From an uncultured bacterium (GTDB taxonomy: Bacteria > Desulfobacterota > Binatia > UBA1149 > CAITLU01), in assembly GCA_903893315.1 (NCBI GenBank), contig CAITLU010000018.1:20710-84709 (forward strand): a DNA stretch of 64,000 nt, given 5' to 3'. Both the position numbers and the translations under genes were made by a program. The notes beneath the pieces were generated by a model that saw nothing but the letters and a program-made list of their open reading frames with translations, searched no databases and was not told where the DNA came from. This document shows positions 9,601 through 16,936 of the stretch, one piece after another; within the stretch, counting starts at the first letter, position 1, and each line of letters opens with the position of its first letter.

Positions 9601-9759
9601 GAAGAGCTTCCAAGGACACCGGGCTATCGCGTATTGAAAGGCCCGCTTCGCCGCCGGGGCATTCCCGCCGAAGAACTCGAGGAAGGAATGGTGCTGTGGC
9701 TGGATCCTTCCACCGGGGCTTACACCGCGCTCGACAGCGCGACGCTTGCCACGCTGTGA
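6676..9759 (+). CDS. PHA-synthase-like alpha/beta hydrolase fused to an acyl-CoA synthetase (AMP-binding) domain
   Basis: The protein has 1027 residues in two modules. Residues 1 to about 380 form an alpha/beta hydrolase resembling polyhydroxyalkanoate synthase: IVLIPPLMLTADVYD, the nucleophile box GYSQGG (S165), Asp near 327-328 in GENDD and His near 356 in AGHMGLV. True PHA synthases have cysteine in the box; here it is serine, which suggests an esterase/acyltransferase or thioesterase. After an Ala/Ser/Lys-rich linker (about 390-430), residues 480-1015 form an adenylate-forming ligase, with a VFFSGHGAALHANR stretch at the usual P-loop position, EFYASTEGSA and YWLVDRVADMIRT. The P-loop is degenerate, so ligase activity is uncertain. 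It is followed closely by an alkylsulfatase-like gene. Role inferred: lipid activation and transfer. Confidence 0.8.
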   Translation: MSEKASRPDVLDLPARLVAALRNAVEIAQLGRRERVAHTPYELAMNEANFRLRRYGLAADGDVGAAAAGDVAHAPQPDSAGARPSIVLIPPLMLTADVYDVAPEISAVSVLAGSGVNPWVVDFGAPERQEGGLERTLTDHIVAVSEAVDYVIRETGRDVHLAGYSQGGIFAYLVAAYRCSRGLASVITFGSPVNVHDGILPGVPDDLVLGLVKPIARLVTAGLPSGAVPAWLSRNAFKMLSPTKELRHQLEFLGSLHDRDALMRREGQRRFLSDEGWVAWPGPAFSEFLEQMVMGNRLFSGGFVVEGRTVTLADMTCPTLVFVGENDDIARAHTVRSVADAALHASLYETSLRAGHMGLVVGSLAVRETWPTVAGWIHWREGTGKKPARVVTLGSKASEAHPSRSHAGAGKAKGAAESTSKGAVAEPEELSTLLSAAGSLGRDALRLLADIVGSSAEAVWTLGTNVASQVPRLARLEGLRRGTRVGLALTLAEQAAASPTSTFFLYEGRAHTYADADRRVDAIVRGLLSLGVRAGDNVGVLMNSRPSALALVAAVNRLGGVSVMLRGDDQLPQEIALAEVDHLVSDPNHAAAALAAFDGRVHVLGGVGNPARKLPAGANDMEAIDPDLVAVPQWYQPSPGKAEDVAFVFFSGHGAALHANRITNRRWALSALGTASAVAMTSSDTVYGWTPIQHPTGLLVSMSAALAAGARVALAHGFGAETFWEDVRRYGATVVFYTGAVLRELIDAPRRSSEHNHSVRMFAGSGMPSPLWRRLLERFEPTNVLEFYASTEGSAILANVSGRKVGALGRPIPGSAEVCLAAWDVEADCPVLDDSGYVWRAAKGASGMLLARVEHERGGLEGRPMRNVFASGDAWHVTGSICRVDEEGDYWLVDRVADMIRTVRGTFASRPIEEALWELDAVSEAAAYALELSPSVDVPAAALVLRPGAGLDIAELARKVAELPARSRPVIIRVLEELPRTPGYRVLKGPLRRRGIPAEELEEGMVLWLDPSTGAYTALDSATLATL

Positions 9760-9817
9760 AGCCGACTCGAAGACGACGAACCGAATCGGGTGGCACGGCC
9801 TGTGCCACTCGGGCACG

Positions 9818-11566
9818 ATGCCGCTCCTGATGTTTCATCTGCGCAACATTGTCAGATTCGCTTGCGGCTCGGGTTTTGCCTTGCCGGTTCTCGTGTTGTG
9901 CCTTGCGATGGGCTGTTCGAAGGCGGAAGTCCCGGTCGGCGAATCCGATGCCGGGCTCGCGGCCGCAGGCACCGAGTTCCCGCGTGGGGTGATCGAAGTC
10001 ACGCCGGGCGTCCACGTTGCCGTCGGTTTCGGCCTGGCCAACTCGATCATGCTGGAGGGCAGCGACGGCGTAGTCATCGTCGACGCGATGGAGAGTGCCG
10101 AAGCCGCGCGCCCGGTGCGCGAGGCCTTCCGCAAGATCAGCGACAAGCCCGTGCGGGCCATCATCCTCACCCACAGCCACGCCGACCACATCTTCGGAGC
10201 CGGCGTGCTGGCCGGCAGCGACCATCCGGAGGTGATCGCCCACGCTACCTTCGCGGCCGAACTGGAGAAGATGGCCGGTGCGCTGCGGCCCGTCCTCTTC
10301 AAGCGCAGCATGCGTCAGTTCGGAACCGCGTTGCCGCAGGCGGAGAGTCTCAATTGCGGGATCGGCCCGCGGCTGCTCTCCGACGGCAACGCTACTCTGG
10401 CGCCGCTGATGCCCACTCGCACCTTCGACGGCGAGCAGACCGAGATCGACGTTGCGGGTCTGCACCTGGTGCTGGTGCACGCTGCGGGCGAGACGCCCGA
10501 TCAGATCTTCGTGTGGTTGCCGGAGAAGCGACTGCTGCTTGCCGGCGACAATTACTACCATTCGTTTCCCAACCTCTACACCATTCGCGGCAGCGCTCAC
10601 CGCGACGTGCTTCAGTGGGTGGCGAGTCTCGACAAGATGCGTGCTCTGCATCCTGCCTTCCTGGTGCCGAGCCACACGCTGCCGATCACGGGTGAAGACG
10701 ACGTCGCACGAGTGCTGACCGACTATCGCGACGCGATACAGTACGTGCACGATCGCACCGTCATGTTGATGAACGAAGGATTGTCAGCGCAGGACATCGC
10801 CGCGCAGGTGCATCTGCCGCCGTCGCTTGCCGACAGGCCCTATCTTGCCGAGCACTACGGACGCGTCGATTGGTCGGTGCGCGGAATTTTCGATGGTTAC
10901 GTCGGTTGGTTCGGCGGCAACGCAGCCGAGTTGCCGACGATGACCAGCCGTCAGACCGCGCGCCGCATGGCTGCGCTGGCCGGCGGGTCGGAGAAGCTGC
11001 GTGATGCGGCTCGCGCAGCGCTCGACAAAGGCGATGCGCGTTGGGCATTGGAACTTTCAGACAACGTGCTGGCGCTCGACGAGTTCACCGACGTGGCGGC
11101 GCAAACCCGCGCCGCAGCGCTGCGGATGCTGGCCGCGGCCGAACCCAGCGCCAACGGCCGCAACTACTACCTGAGCGCGGCTCTGGAGTCAGAGGGGAAG
11201 ATCGAGATGGCGGCGCCGGATCCCGCCAAGGCGCCGGTCGAACTGCTGCGCGCGCTTCCGGTCGAAGCGTTCATGCGCGCACTGTGCGTGCACCTGCGTC
11301 CGGACAAGGCACAGGGCCGCGCGATCACGGTCGGATTCCGCTTCCCCGATGTCGGCGAGGAGTGGGGTGTGTGGGTCCGCAACAGCATAGCCGAACTTCA
11401 GCCGCGGCTGCCCGAGCACTACGACATGCTGGTCACGGTTGATTCGCTGGTGTGGAAGGAAATCCTCTCGCGCAAGCGCAACGCGACGGCGGCGTTCGTG
11501 CGTGGCGACATTCAGGTCGACCGCAGCCGGCTGGAACTGGTGCGATTTCTGTTCCTGTTCCGGTGA
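9818..11566 (+). CDS. Alkylsulfatase-like metallo-beta-lactamase-fold lipoprotein (SdsA1-type)
   Basis: The protein has 582 residues from the chosen ATG; another ATG lies 12 bases later. The N-terminus is a lipoprotein signal ending VLVLCLAMGC, with the lipidated cysteine at about C33, so it should be membrane-anchored in the periplasm. The MBL domain carries the dinuclear zinc motif THSHADH (H119, H121, D123, H124), later GDNYYHSFPN and VPSHTLPI. The middle has the dimerisation region typical of SdsA1 (FDGYVGWFGG), and the C-terminal ~120 residues are SCP2-like. Such enzymes hydrolyse primary or secondary alkyl sulfates to release sulfate. The stop overlaps the GTG start of the DNA glycosylase gene. 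Substrate not provable from sequence. Confidence 0.85.
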   Translation: MPLLMFHLRNIVRFACGSGFALPVLVLCLAMGCSKAEVPVGESDAGLAAAGTEFPRGVIEVTPGVHVAVGFGLANSIMLEGSDGVVIVDAMESAEAARPVREAFRKISDKPVRAIILTHSHADHIFGAGVLAGSDHPEVIAHATFAAELEKMAGALRPVLFKRSMRQFGTALPQAESLNCGIGPRLLSDGNATLAPLMPTRTFDGEQTEIDVAGLHLVLVHAAGETPDQIFVWLPEKRLLLAGDNYYHSFPNLYTIRGSAHRDVLQWVASLDKMRALHPAFLVPSHTLPITGEDDVARVLTDYRDAIQYVHDRTVMLMNEGLSAQDIAAQVHLPPSLADRPYLAEHYGRVDWSVRGIFDGYVGWFGGNAAELPTMTSRQTARRMAALAGGSEKLRDAARAALDKGDARWALELSDNVLALDEFTDVAAQTRAAALRMLAAAEPSANGRNYYLSAALESEGKIEMAAPDPAKAPVELLRALPVEAFMRALCVHLRPDKAQGRAITVGFRFPDVGEEWGVWVRNSIAELQPRLPEHYDMLVTVDSLVWKEILSRKRNATAAFVRGDIQVDRSRLELVRFLFLFR

Positions 11567-12282
11567 TACGCGAACCCGCTTCGAAGTGTGTGGCGGCCAA
11601 TTCGCCGGTGAGTCTGGTCAGATCGCTGGATGTTGCCGCGCGTCACATCACCGCTGCCGATGCGCGCATGGGAGCGCTGATCGATGCGGTTGGCCCGTGC
11701 ACGATTGCCGTGCGTCGCGGTCGCTACGCTGCGTTGGTGAGGTCCGTCGTCGGGCAACAGGTCTCGACCGCCGCGGCGCGTACCATCTACGCACGGCTGC
11801 AGGCCGCGGCCGGTGGGCGCGTCGCCGCCGCCACGATTGGCGCGGTCGACGATACGGTGCTTCGCGGCGCCGGCCTTTCTCGCCAGAAGGTTTCCTCGGT
11901 CCGCGATCTCACCGAGCGCGTGGTGAGCGGCGACGTGAACCTGCAACGCCTTTCCGCTCTCGACGACGAAGCCGTGATCGCCGAACTCACGCGCGTGCGC
12001 GGCATCGGACGCTGGACCGCCGAGATGTTCCTGATGTTCGTGCTGCTGCGCGGCGACGTGCTGCCGGTCGACGACCTGGGAATCCAGAACGGCTTCCGCA
12101 ACGTCTACCGGATGCGCGACAGACCCGGCGCCGAGCGGATGCGCAAACTGGCGCGGGCCTGGCGTCCGTGGCGCACGGTCGGTTGCTGGTACCTCTGGCG
12201 GAGCCTCGATTTGCCGGTGATCGCGGCTAACGCCCCACGACCATCAGTGCCATCCAGACAAGGCAGACCATCTGCACGCTGA
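11563..12282 (+). CDS. alkA: DNA-3-methyladenine glycosylase II (HhH-GPD family)
   Basis: The 239-residue base-excision enzyme removes alkylated purines. The helix-hairpin-helix is LTRVRGIGRWTAEMF, followed by the catalytic aspartate in LPVDDLGIQNG (D170/D171). VRSVVGQQVSTAAARTIY is the usual N-terminal signature. It starts with GTG, which overlaps the TGA of the alkylsulfatase gene, so it appears translationally coupled to an unrelated gene. Its 3' end runs 56 bases into the convergent MAPEG gene. No Ada-type N-terminal module is present, consistent with the short MPG-II class. Confidence 0.88.
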   Translation: MIREPASKCVAANSPVSLVRSLDVAARHITAADARMGALIDAVGPCTIAVRRGRYAALVRSVVGQQVSTAAARTIYARLQAAAGGRVAAATIGAVDDTVLRGAGLSRQKVSSVRDLTERVVSGDVNLQRLSALDDEAVIAELTRVRGIGRWTAEMFLMFVLLRGDVLPVDDLGIQNGFRNVYRMRDRPGAERMRKLARAWRPWRTVGCWYLWRSLDLPVIAANAPRPSVPSRQGRPSAR

Positions 12283-12637
12283 AGAACGTGAAGCGCACGT
12301 TGACCGCCGCGACGCCGGCCGAAGATACGTGCGCCAGGGTCTGCCCTACGCGCGCGAAAGCGTAGGTGGCGGCGAGGGTGCCGAACAGCGGAGCGGTAAG
12401 GCCCGAGACGTGGCCGGTAAGCACCACCGCGGCGAACAACGGCAGGTTTTCCAGGCAATTCATGTGCGCGCGGCTGAGGCGCCAGTAGAAGTCGCTGCCG
12501 TGGGGCTGCCCCGAAGGGAAGCTGTTGACAGCCGCCTTGCCCGTGACCACCTGGCCCACGCGGATGACGCCGATCAACAGAACCAGCAGTGCCGTCCAGA
12601 AGACGAAGCCCATCAGGCTGTAAAGTGGGGTTGTCAT
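12227..12637 (-). CDS. MAPEG family membrane protein
   Basis: The 136-residue protein has four predicted membrane helices, the size and topology of MAPEG (membrane-associated proteins in eicosanoid and glutathione metabolism). The signature RAHMNCLENLPLFA (about residues 56-69) matches the family's conserved Arg/Asn/Glu-Asn loop. Bacterial members are mostly uncharacterised; some act as membrane glutathione transferases. The ATG at 12637 is preceded by GGAGG at good spacing. Its 3' end overlaps the convergent alkA gene by 56 bases. It is divergent from the YkgJ gene. Confidence 0.88.
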   Translation of the reverse strand: MTTPLYSLMGFVFWTALLVLLIGVIRVGQVVTGKAAVNSFPSGQPHGSDFYWRLSRAHMNCLENLPLFAAVVLTGHVSGLTAPLFGTLAATYAFARVGQTLAHVSSAGVAAVNVRFTFFSVQMVCLVWMALMVVGR

Positions 12638-12739
12638 CGTTTCCTCCGTGGCCCTTTATGGCGGTCGCGCCGGATGTAAGACAAGCCCTGAACGAACGCG
12701 GGCCTTGCGTCGGATCGGCGAGCGGGCACATTCGTGTCG

Positions 12740-13273
12740 ATGGCGGAGCAACCCGACAAGAGCAGCGCGGCGCTGGCGGCGCATTTTTCAGACCTTGCGG
12801 GCGGTGCGCGTGACGCGGTCGTTACAGACAGCGGCGGCGTCCAGGCTGAGCGTTCCTGGTATCAGCAGGGGCTTCGCTTTGGCTGTACTTCCTGCGGCCG
12901 CTGTTGCACCGGCGCTCAGGGCTACGTCTGGGTGAGCACCAGTGAAGCGGTGCTGCTGGCAAAGCATCTGTCGCTCGGCCTCGACGACTTCGGCCGCCGC
13001 TATCTGAGAAGGGTGGGGACGCGCCTGGCCCTTCTCGACGGCGCCGGCGGCGACTGCGTGTTCCTGCAAGGAAAACTTTGCCGTGTCTACGATCTGCGCC
13101 CATCGCAGTGCGTGAGCTTTCCGTGGTGGCCGGCGGTGCTGGCTTCGGCGGAGAGTTGGCGCCGCGCCGCTCTGGACTGCGAAGGCATCAGGGACGATGC
13201 GCCGCTGGTCGAAGCCGAATTCATCGACGCGGCCAGGCCCGACAGGACCGGTCGCGGCACGGGCAAGCGCTGA
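12740..13273 (+). CDS. YkgJ family cysteine-cluster protein
   Basis: The 177-residue soluble protein has the YkgJ/UPF0153 cysteine arrangement: FGCTSCGRCC near residue 50, then CVFLQGKLCRVYDLRPSQC near residue 110-128. The family is thought to bind zinc or an iron-sulfur cluster, and its function is unknown. A GTG two codons upstream (12734) is an equally possible start. The gene is divergent from MAPEG and is followed after about 70 bases by cysH on the same strand. Confidence 0.85.
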   Translation: MAEQPDKSSAALAAHFSDLAGGARDAVVTDSGGVQAERSWYQQGLRFGCTSCGRCCTGAQGYVWVSTSEAVLLAKHLSLGLDDFGRRYLRRVGTRLALLDGAGGDCVFLQGKLCRVYDLRPSQCVSFPWWPAVLASAESWRRAALDCEGIRDDAPLVEAEFIDAARPDRTGRGTGKR

Positions 13274-13340
13274 AGAGTCCCGAAACTGCCTGGAATGGCA
13301 CCGTTGATTTTCCGCCGATCCCGCCCCATCGTGCCGGGTT

Positions 13341-14084
13341 ATGAGTCAACCAGCCGCCTCTTCCGCTGTCTCGCGCTTCGCGGACGTCGATTCACTGGAC
13401 CTCGAAACGCTCAACGCCGAACTCGAGTACAAGACCGCCGAAGAGAGATTGTCCTGGTCTCTGGACACCCTCGGCGCCAATATCGTGCTCTCTTCGAGCT
13501 TCGGCGCCCAGGCTGCAGTGTGTCTTCACCTGTGTACGAAGCTGAGGCCCGACATCCCGGTAGTGGTGCTCGACACCGGCTATCTGTTTTCGCAGACCTA
13601 TCTCTTCATCGATGAATTGACCGAGAAGCTGAAGCTCAATCTGAAGATCTACCGCGCCGCGATCTCGCCGGCCTGGCAGGAAGCGCGCTACGGCAGGCTG
13701 TGGGAGCAGGGACTCGAGGGCATCGAGCGCTACAACCGCATGAACAAGACCGAGCCGATGCAGTGCGCCCTCGACGACCTCGGGGCCAAGGGCTGGATCG
13801 TCGGTCTGCGGCGCTCGCAGGCCTCGACGCGCCGCCGCCTGGACGTTCTCGGTATCCAGAACGGATACCTCAAGGTCCATCCCATCGTCGATTGGAACGA
13901 CAAGAAGGTCTTCGACTACATGTGGGATCACGACCTGCCGTACCACCCGCTCTGGGAGCAGGGCTACATTTCCATCGGCGATACCCACACCTCGCACCGT
14001 CTCGTCGATGGGGTGACCGAAGAAGAAACCCGTTTCTTCGGTCTCACGCGCGAGTGCGGCCTGCACGAGCCTCCCAAGGCATGA
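13341..14084 (+). CDS. cysH: Phosphoadenosine phosphosulfate reductase
   Basis: The 247-residue protein reduces PAPS to sulfite with thioredoxin in assimilatory sulfate reduction. Motifs: [15 protein letters not shown] (PP-loop, about 50-64), [30 protein letters not shown], and the C-terminal ECGLH with the catalytic cysteine. The paired cysteines (CC...CxxC) that bind [4Fe-4S] in APS reductases are absent, so PAPS rather than APS is the expected substrate. No other sulfur-assimilation gene is adjacent, although an alkylsulfatase-like enzyme is encoded 2 kb upstream. The 3' end overlaps a candidate small lipoprotein gene on the other strand. Confidence 0.93.
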   Translation: MSQPAASSAVSRFADVDSLDLETLNAELEYKTAEERLSWSLDTLGANIVLSSSFGAQAAVCLHLCTKLRPDIPVVVLDTGYLFSQTYLFIDELTEKLKLNLKIYRAAISPAWQEARYGRLWEQGLEGIERYNRMNKTEPMQCALDDLGAKGWIVGLRRSQASTRRRLDVLGIQNGYLKVHPIVDWNDKKVFDYMWDHDLPYHPLWEQGYISIGDTHTSHRLVDGVTEEETRFFGLTRECGLHEPPKA

Positions 14085-14371
14085 CGTGCGGTAGTAAGCG
14101 ATAGCGGCGGGTTGAGAGGGGTGGGGGCTTGCCGATGCCGAGCACGAGACGCCGCCCGCCAAATCCGAGCGCAACGGGCGTCGTCGTCCTCCGGCTGATC
14201 TTCGTCGCGATCGCCGTCAGCGATCAGACCGACCGCTTCCCGGATCGTGGCCACGTCCGTTGGCACGGTGAGCCTTGTCGGCGGTCGAACCTGGGATGCT
14301 GAAGACGCAACCGGACAGCCGCACGTAAGTGTGAGAAGAAAGCCTGCCGTTACTAATCGAGAAGCCTGCAT
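13964..14371 (-). CDS. Candidate small exported lipoprotein, antisense overlap with cysH 3' end
   Basis: The 135-residue frame begins with ATG at 14371 behind a very good ribosome site (GGAGG eight bases upstream). The first 20 residues, [19 protein letters not shown], look like a lipoprotein signal with cysteine at about 17 or 19. An acidic stretch ([13 protein letters not shown]) follows. The last 40 codons are antisense to cysH and resemble non-coding translation, so the true end may be earlier or the gene may be frameshifted. I do not recognise a family. This is the only coding content seen in the 409 bases between cysH and the crotonase gene. Confidence 0.4.
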   Translation of the reverse strand: MQASRLVTAGFLLTLTCGCPVASSASQVRPPTRLTVPTDVATIREAVGLIADGDRDEDQPEDDDARCARIWRAASRARHRQAPTPLNPPLSLTTARHALGGSCRPHSRVRPKKRVSSSVTPSTRRCEVWVSPMEM

Positions 14372-14493
14372 TGTCGTTCCTCCAAGTAGCCCCCACATAG
14401 CAACATCCCCCTTGTCAGCCACACCCGTGGCACGGTGACTCCGACGACAACTGCCGCAGCAGAGCGGTTAGTTCCGGTTCGTCGCGGCGGTTG

Positions 14494-15258
14494 TCAGTCG
14501 AACTTGCCGTGACGGCCGGCGCCGTCGGCGAAGCGTGAGGCTCCGGCCGCCGTTTCGCCGCTGAGGATCACTTCGCGGCCGCCGTACAGCTCGTTCCGCA
14601 TCGCGGCCTGCTCGGGCAGAGTCCACTGGTCAGATGCCGAGGCCCGGTCGGCGCGCAGGCAGTGCTGCGGAAATGCCGCGATCGTGCGTGCCAGCGCTTC
14701 GGCTTCTTCGCGCGCGCGGCCGTCCTCGACCACGCGGTCGACCAGCCCGATTCTCGACGCCTCGTCGGCTCCGACCGGCCTTCCGGTCAGGATCAGGTCG
14801 AGGGCGCGGCCGTGGCCGATCAGACGCGGCAGGCGCACGGTACCTCCGTCGATCAGCGGCACCCCCCAGCGTCGGCAGAACACGCCGAACACGGCGCTTT
14901 TTTCCGCCACTCTGAGGTCGCACCAGATTGCCAGTTCGAGGCCGCCGGCCACCGCGTATCCGGCCACGGCCGCGATCACCGGTTTGGACAGACGCAGCCG
15001 CGTCGGGCCCATCGGACCGTCGCCCTGCGGCGTCACGACGTTACCGTTGCCCTGGGCCGCGGCCTTCAGATCGGCGCCGGCGCAGAAGTTGCCGCCCTCG
15101 CCGTAGAGGACGGCCACCGATGCGTCCGGGTTCGCCTCGAAGTCGCGAAACGCCGCCGCCAGACCTGCGGCCGTGTCGCGGTCGACGGCGTTGCGTCTTT
15201 CGGGACGCGAAAGGATCACCGTATAGACACCTTCTTTCAACTCTGCCCTTACCGACAT
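14494..15258 (-). CDS. Enoyl-CoA hydratase/isomerase (crotonase) family protein
   Basis: The 254-residue crotonase has RPERRNAVD, the oxyanion-hole sequence NFCAGADLKA near residue 57, and AGYAVAGGLELAIWCDLRV near 99-117. The glutamate in GLELA matches the first catalytic glutamate of enoyl-CoA hydratase. The position of the second one (normally in a Gln-Pro-Glu motif) reads VFCRRWGVP and has no glutamate. Classical hydration is therefore doubtful, and isomerase, hydrolase or another CoA-ester chemistry is possible. The start ATG has GAGGAGG eight bases upstream. It is divergent from the small lipoprotein gene at 15406. Confidence 0.85.
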   Translation of the reverse strand: MSVRAELKEGVYTVILSRPERRNAVDRDTAAGLAAAFRDFEANPDASVAVLYGEGGNFCAGADLKAAAQGNGNVVTPQGDGPMGPTRLRLSKPVIAAVAGYAVAGGLELAIWCDLRVAEKSAVFGVFCRRWGVPLIDGGTVRLPRLIGHGRALDLILTGRPVGADEASRIGLVDRVVEDGRAREEAEALARTIAAFPQHCLRADRASASDQWTLPEQAAMRNELYGGREVILSGETAAGASRFADGAGRHGKFD

Positions 15259-15405
15259 GGCGATCCTCCTCTAGAATGCTGCAAGCATTATCCGGGTTGG
15301 CTTTGCGGTTACTACGGCGCGACCGACTTGCGTCGCCCACAAGTTCAGAGAAGTAATTCCGTGCGGGCCTTCGATTTGAGTCGAGGCCGCGAAGGAGAGC
15401 GCGCG

Positions 15406-15861
15406 ATGCGACGATTGACCCTCGGGGTAGGTATAATTTTACTCGGCCTGGTTGGGGCCGGCTGTTCGCTTCCGGAGGTGTACCCGCTGGTGGCCGGTCC
15501 TACCGGAGGGCCGTCGCCCTATGGTGCCTGGTACGAGCAGCACTGGGCCACCAACGCCGTGCTGCTGGCGGCCGCTCATAGAGAGGAGTTCGGTTCTGAC
15601 GAAGTTGCAGAGACGCCGTCCTCGGTGAGCGATGCTGCCGAACCGGCGGCTGCCGAAGCGACGACCAGTGAAGCCGGGCCGCGCCCTTGTTGTCACAACA
15701 AGCCGGGCTGTCCGCACGCGGCGGCTGCGCCCTCTGCGGCCGAGTACCACCCCGTCGAGCACGACGCGGCGGCTGCGCCCGCCGGCGGCGGCAATGCCGG
15801 TGCGAAGCCGGCCACGGTTCCCGCCGTGCCGGGTAAGGCGATCGACAAGGTTCGCTACTGA
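15406..15861 (+). CDS. Small exported lipoprotein of unknown function
   Basis: The 151-residue protein has a clear lipoprotein signal, LGVGIILLGLVGAGC, with cysteine at about position 20. A good ribosome site (GGAG, eight bases before ATG) supports the start. The mature part has a short Pro/Gly region, then an Ala/Glu-rich low-complexity stretch containing PRPCCHNKPGCPH, three cysteines and two histidines that could bind a metal, and an Ala/Pro/Gly-rich tail. No family is recognised. It is followed by a perfect 21-base palindrome that probably ends transcription. Confidence 0.7.
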   Translation: MRRLTLGVGIILLGLVGAGCSLPEVYPLVAGPTGGPSPYGAWYEQHWATNAVLLAAAHREEFGSDEVAETPSSVSDAAEPAAAEATTSEAGPRPCCHNKPGCPHAAAAPSAAEYHPVEHDAAAAPAGGGNAGAKPATVPAVPGKAIDKVRY

Positions 15862-15883
15862 ACTCTCGAGCAAATTGCGTAAG

Positions 15884-15904
15884 ACCGGGCCCCAGGGGCC
15901 CGGT
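15884..15904 (+). terminator. Hairpin terminator candidate after small lipoprotein gene
   Basis: A perfect inverted repeat, ACCGGGCCCC-A-GGGGCCCGGT, begins 22 bases after the stop codon. The stem is very GC-rich and is followed only by TTTCG, so the U-tract is short. A one-base loop cannot form as drawn, so the real hairpin would open two or three pairs at the tip. Confidence 0.5.
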
Positions 15905-15938
15905 TTCGCGTTGCGCCGCCGACGCGGGGGGGTCTCTG

Positions 15939-16904
15939 CTGCGGCGTCGCGCCGCGGCGGCGACGATCCCATTACTGCTTGTCCTTTCCTTCCTTGTTCC
16001 GCTTCGCGCCGCGGCGGCCGAGGAACCGCAAGTCCCCGCGAACGGTTACCGCGCCAAGGCCTCCGACGGCAGCGACGTGATCTTCGACCGTGTTTTTGGT
16101 GCGTATGCGGTGCCCGGGCACCCGCGTACCTATTGGTCGGGCGATAGCTTCTGTCGCTCCATCGACGGCGTGTGGCTCGGCGCGGCCGCTCTGGCCGGGC
16201 CTTGGGAGTTGATCCCGTCGACGTCGGTGCCGGTGTCGTTGCGAGGGGCCTTCCCGGTTCCCAAAGAGCGCGTGCGCGTGACCCTGCCTTCGGGACTCGT
16301 GCTGGTCTACGAGCCGGGTCTGAGAGTGTTCGCCGTCGCCGGCCGGCCCGAGGTGTATGTCTTCGAGGGGCGCTTCCTGCGTTACCTGAACGGTGTCTGG
16401 CTGGCTTCCAGGCAGCAGGACGGCCCGTGGGAGTTGTCCCAGACAAAAGGGCTTCCGCAACTGCTGCTGCGCAAGGCCAGGCCGCCCGATGATGGAGCGC
16501 GAGTCAGTGTGCCCTCTGGTGTTGTGATGGAGTACGACGCCGATCTCGCCTTGTTCCGTGTCGCCGACAAGGACGACATGTTTTTCCACAACGGTTTGTT
16601 CTTCGAACGCCGTGACTTGAAGTGGCTCGACTCGACTCGCGCCGACTCAGGGTTCGTGGAGATTGCGCCAGCCAAGGTCCCGGCCGCGCTGCGCGCTTAC
16701 TACCATCGCAAGGAAGCCGGTGTTCCGCCGCGCAAGGGAGAGAAAAAGCAAGGGGCCGGGCGCGGCGAAGCCGGTCAAGCCAAGGCTGCACCCGGCGCGG
16801 GCAAGAAGGCCGGCGTGAAGCCCAAGGCGCCCAAAGCCGACAAGCCCGAAAAGCTTTCGAGACCTGCCGCTTCAGAGCCGGACGCAGCCGAGAGCGAACG
16901 CTAG
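15939..16904 (+). CDS. Exported protein with three tandem ~65-residue repeats and a Lys/Ala-rich tail; start codon uncertain
   Basis: The first ATG/GTG/TTG in this frame is the GTG at 16077, but the frame is open upstream and encodes an obvious signal peptide (LLRRRAAAATIPLLLVLSFL, then a small-residue run and EEPQVPA). No ATG, GTG or TTG precedes it; CTG at 15936/15939 is the nearest possible start, or a frame error in the seven-G run at 15926-15932 hides the true one. The mature part has three copies of a repeat with the pattern xGVWLxxxxxxGPWELxxxxxxPxxL (about residues 50-115, 116-180 and 181-245, the third degenerate). The last 55 residues are Lys/Ala/Gly-rich, histone-H1-like. Function unknown. 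Confidence 0.65.
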   Translation: MRRRAAAATIPLLLVLSFLVPLRAAAAEEPQVPANGYRAKASDGSDVIFDRVFGAYAVPGHPRTYWSGDSFCRSIDGVWLGAAALAGPWELIPSTSVPVSLRGAFPVPKERVRVTLPSGLVLVYEPGLRVFAVAGRPEVYVFEGRFLRYLNGVWLASRQQDGPWELSQTKGLPQLLLRKARPPDDGARVSVPSGVVMEYDADLALFRVADKDDMFFHNGLFFERRDLKWLDSTRADSGFVEIAPAKVPAALRAYYHRKEAGVPPRKGEKKQGAGRGEAGQAKAAPGAGKKAGVKPKAPKADKPEKLSRPAASEPDAAESER

Positions 16905-16936
16905 CGTCGCGCAGCCGCGTCGGCGTCGCGACGCGC

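Noticed and set aside
8059..9816. A 585-codon minus-strand frame over the ligase domain
   Set aside because: Composition is that of antisense of a GC-rich gene, with no motif; it is covered by the fusion protein on the plus strand.
15432..15437. A perfect TATAAT hexamer
   Set aside because: It lies inside the lipoprotein signal-peptide coding region, and the nearest TTGACC is only 11 bases away, too close for a -35 box.
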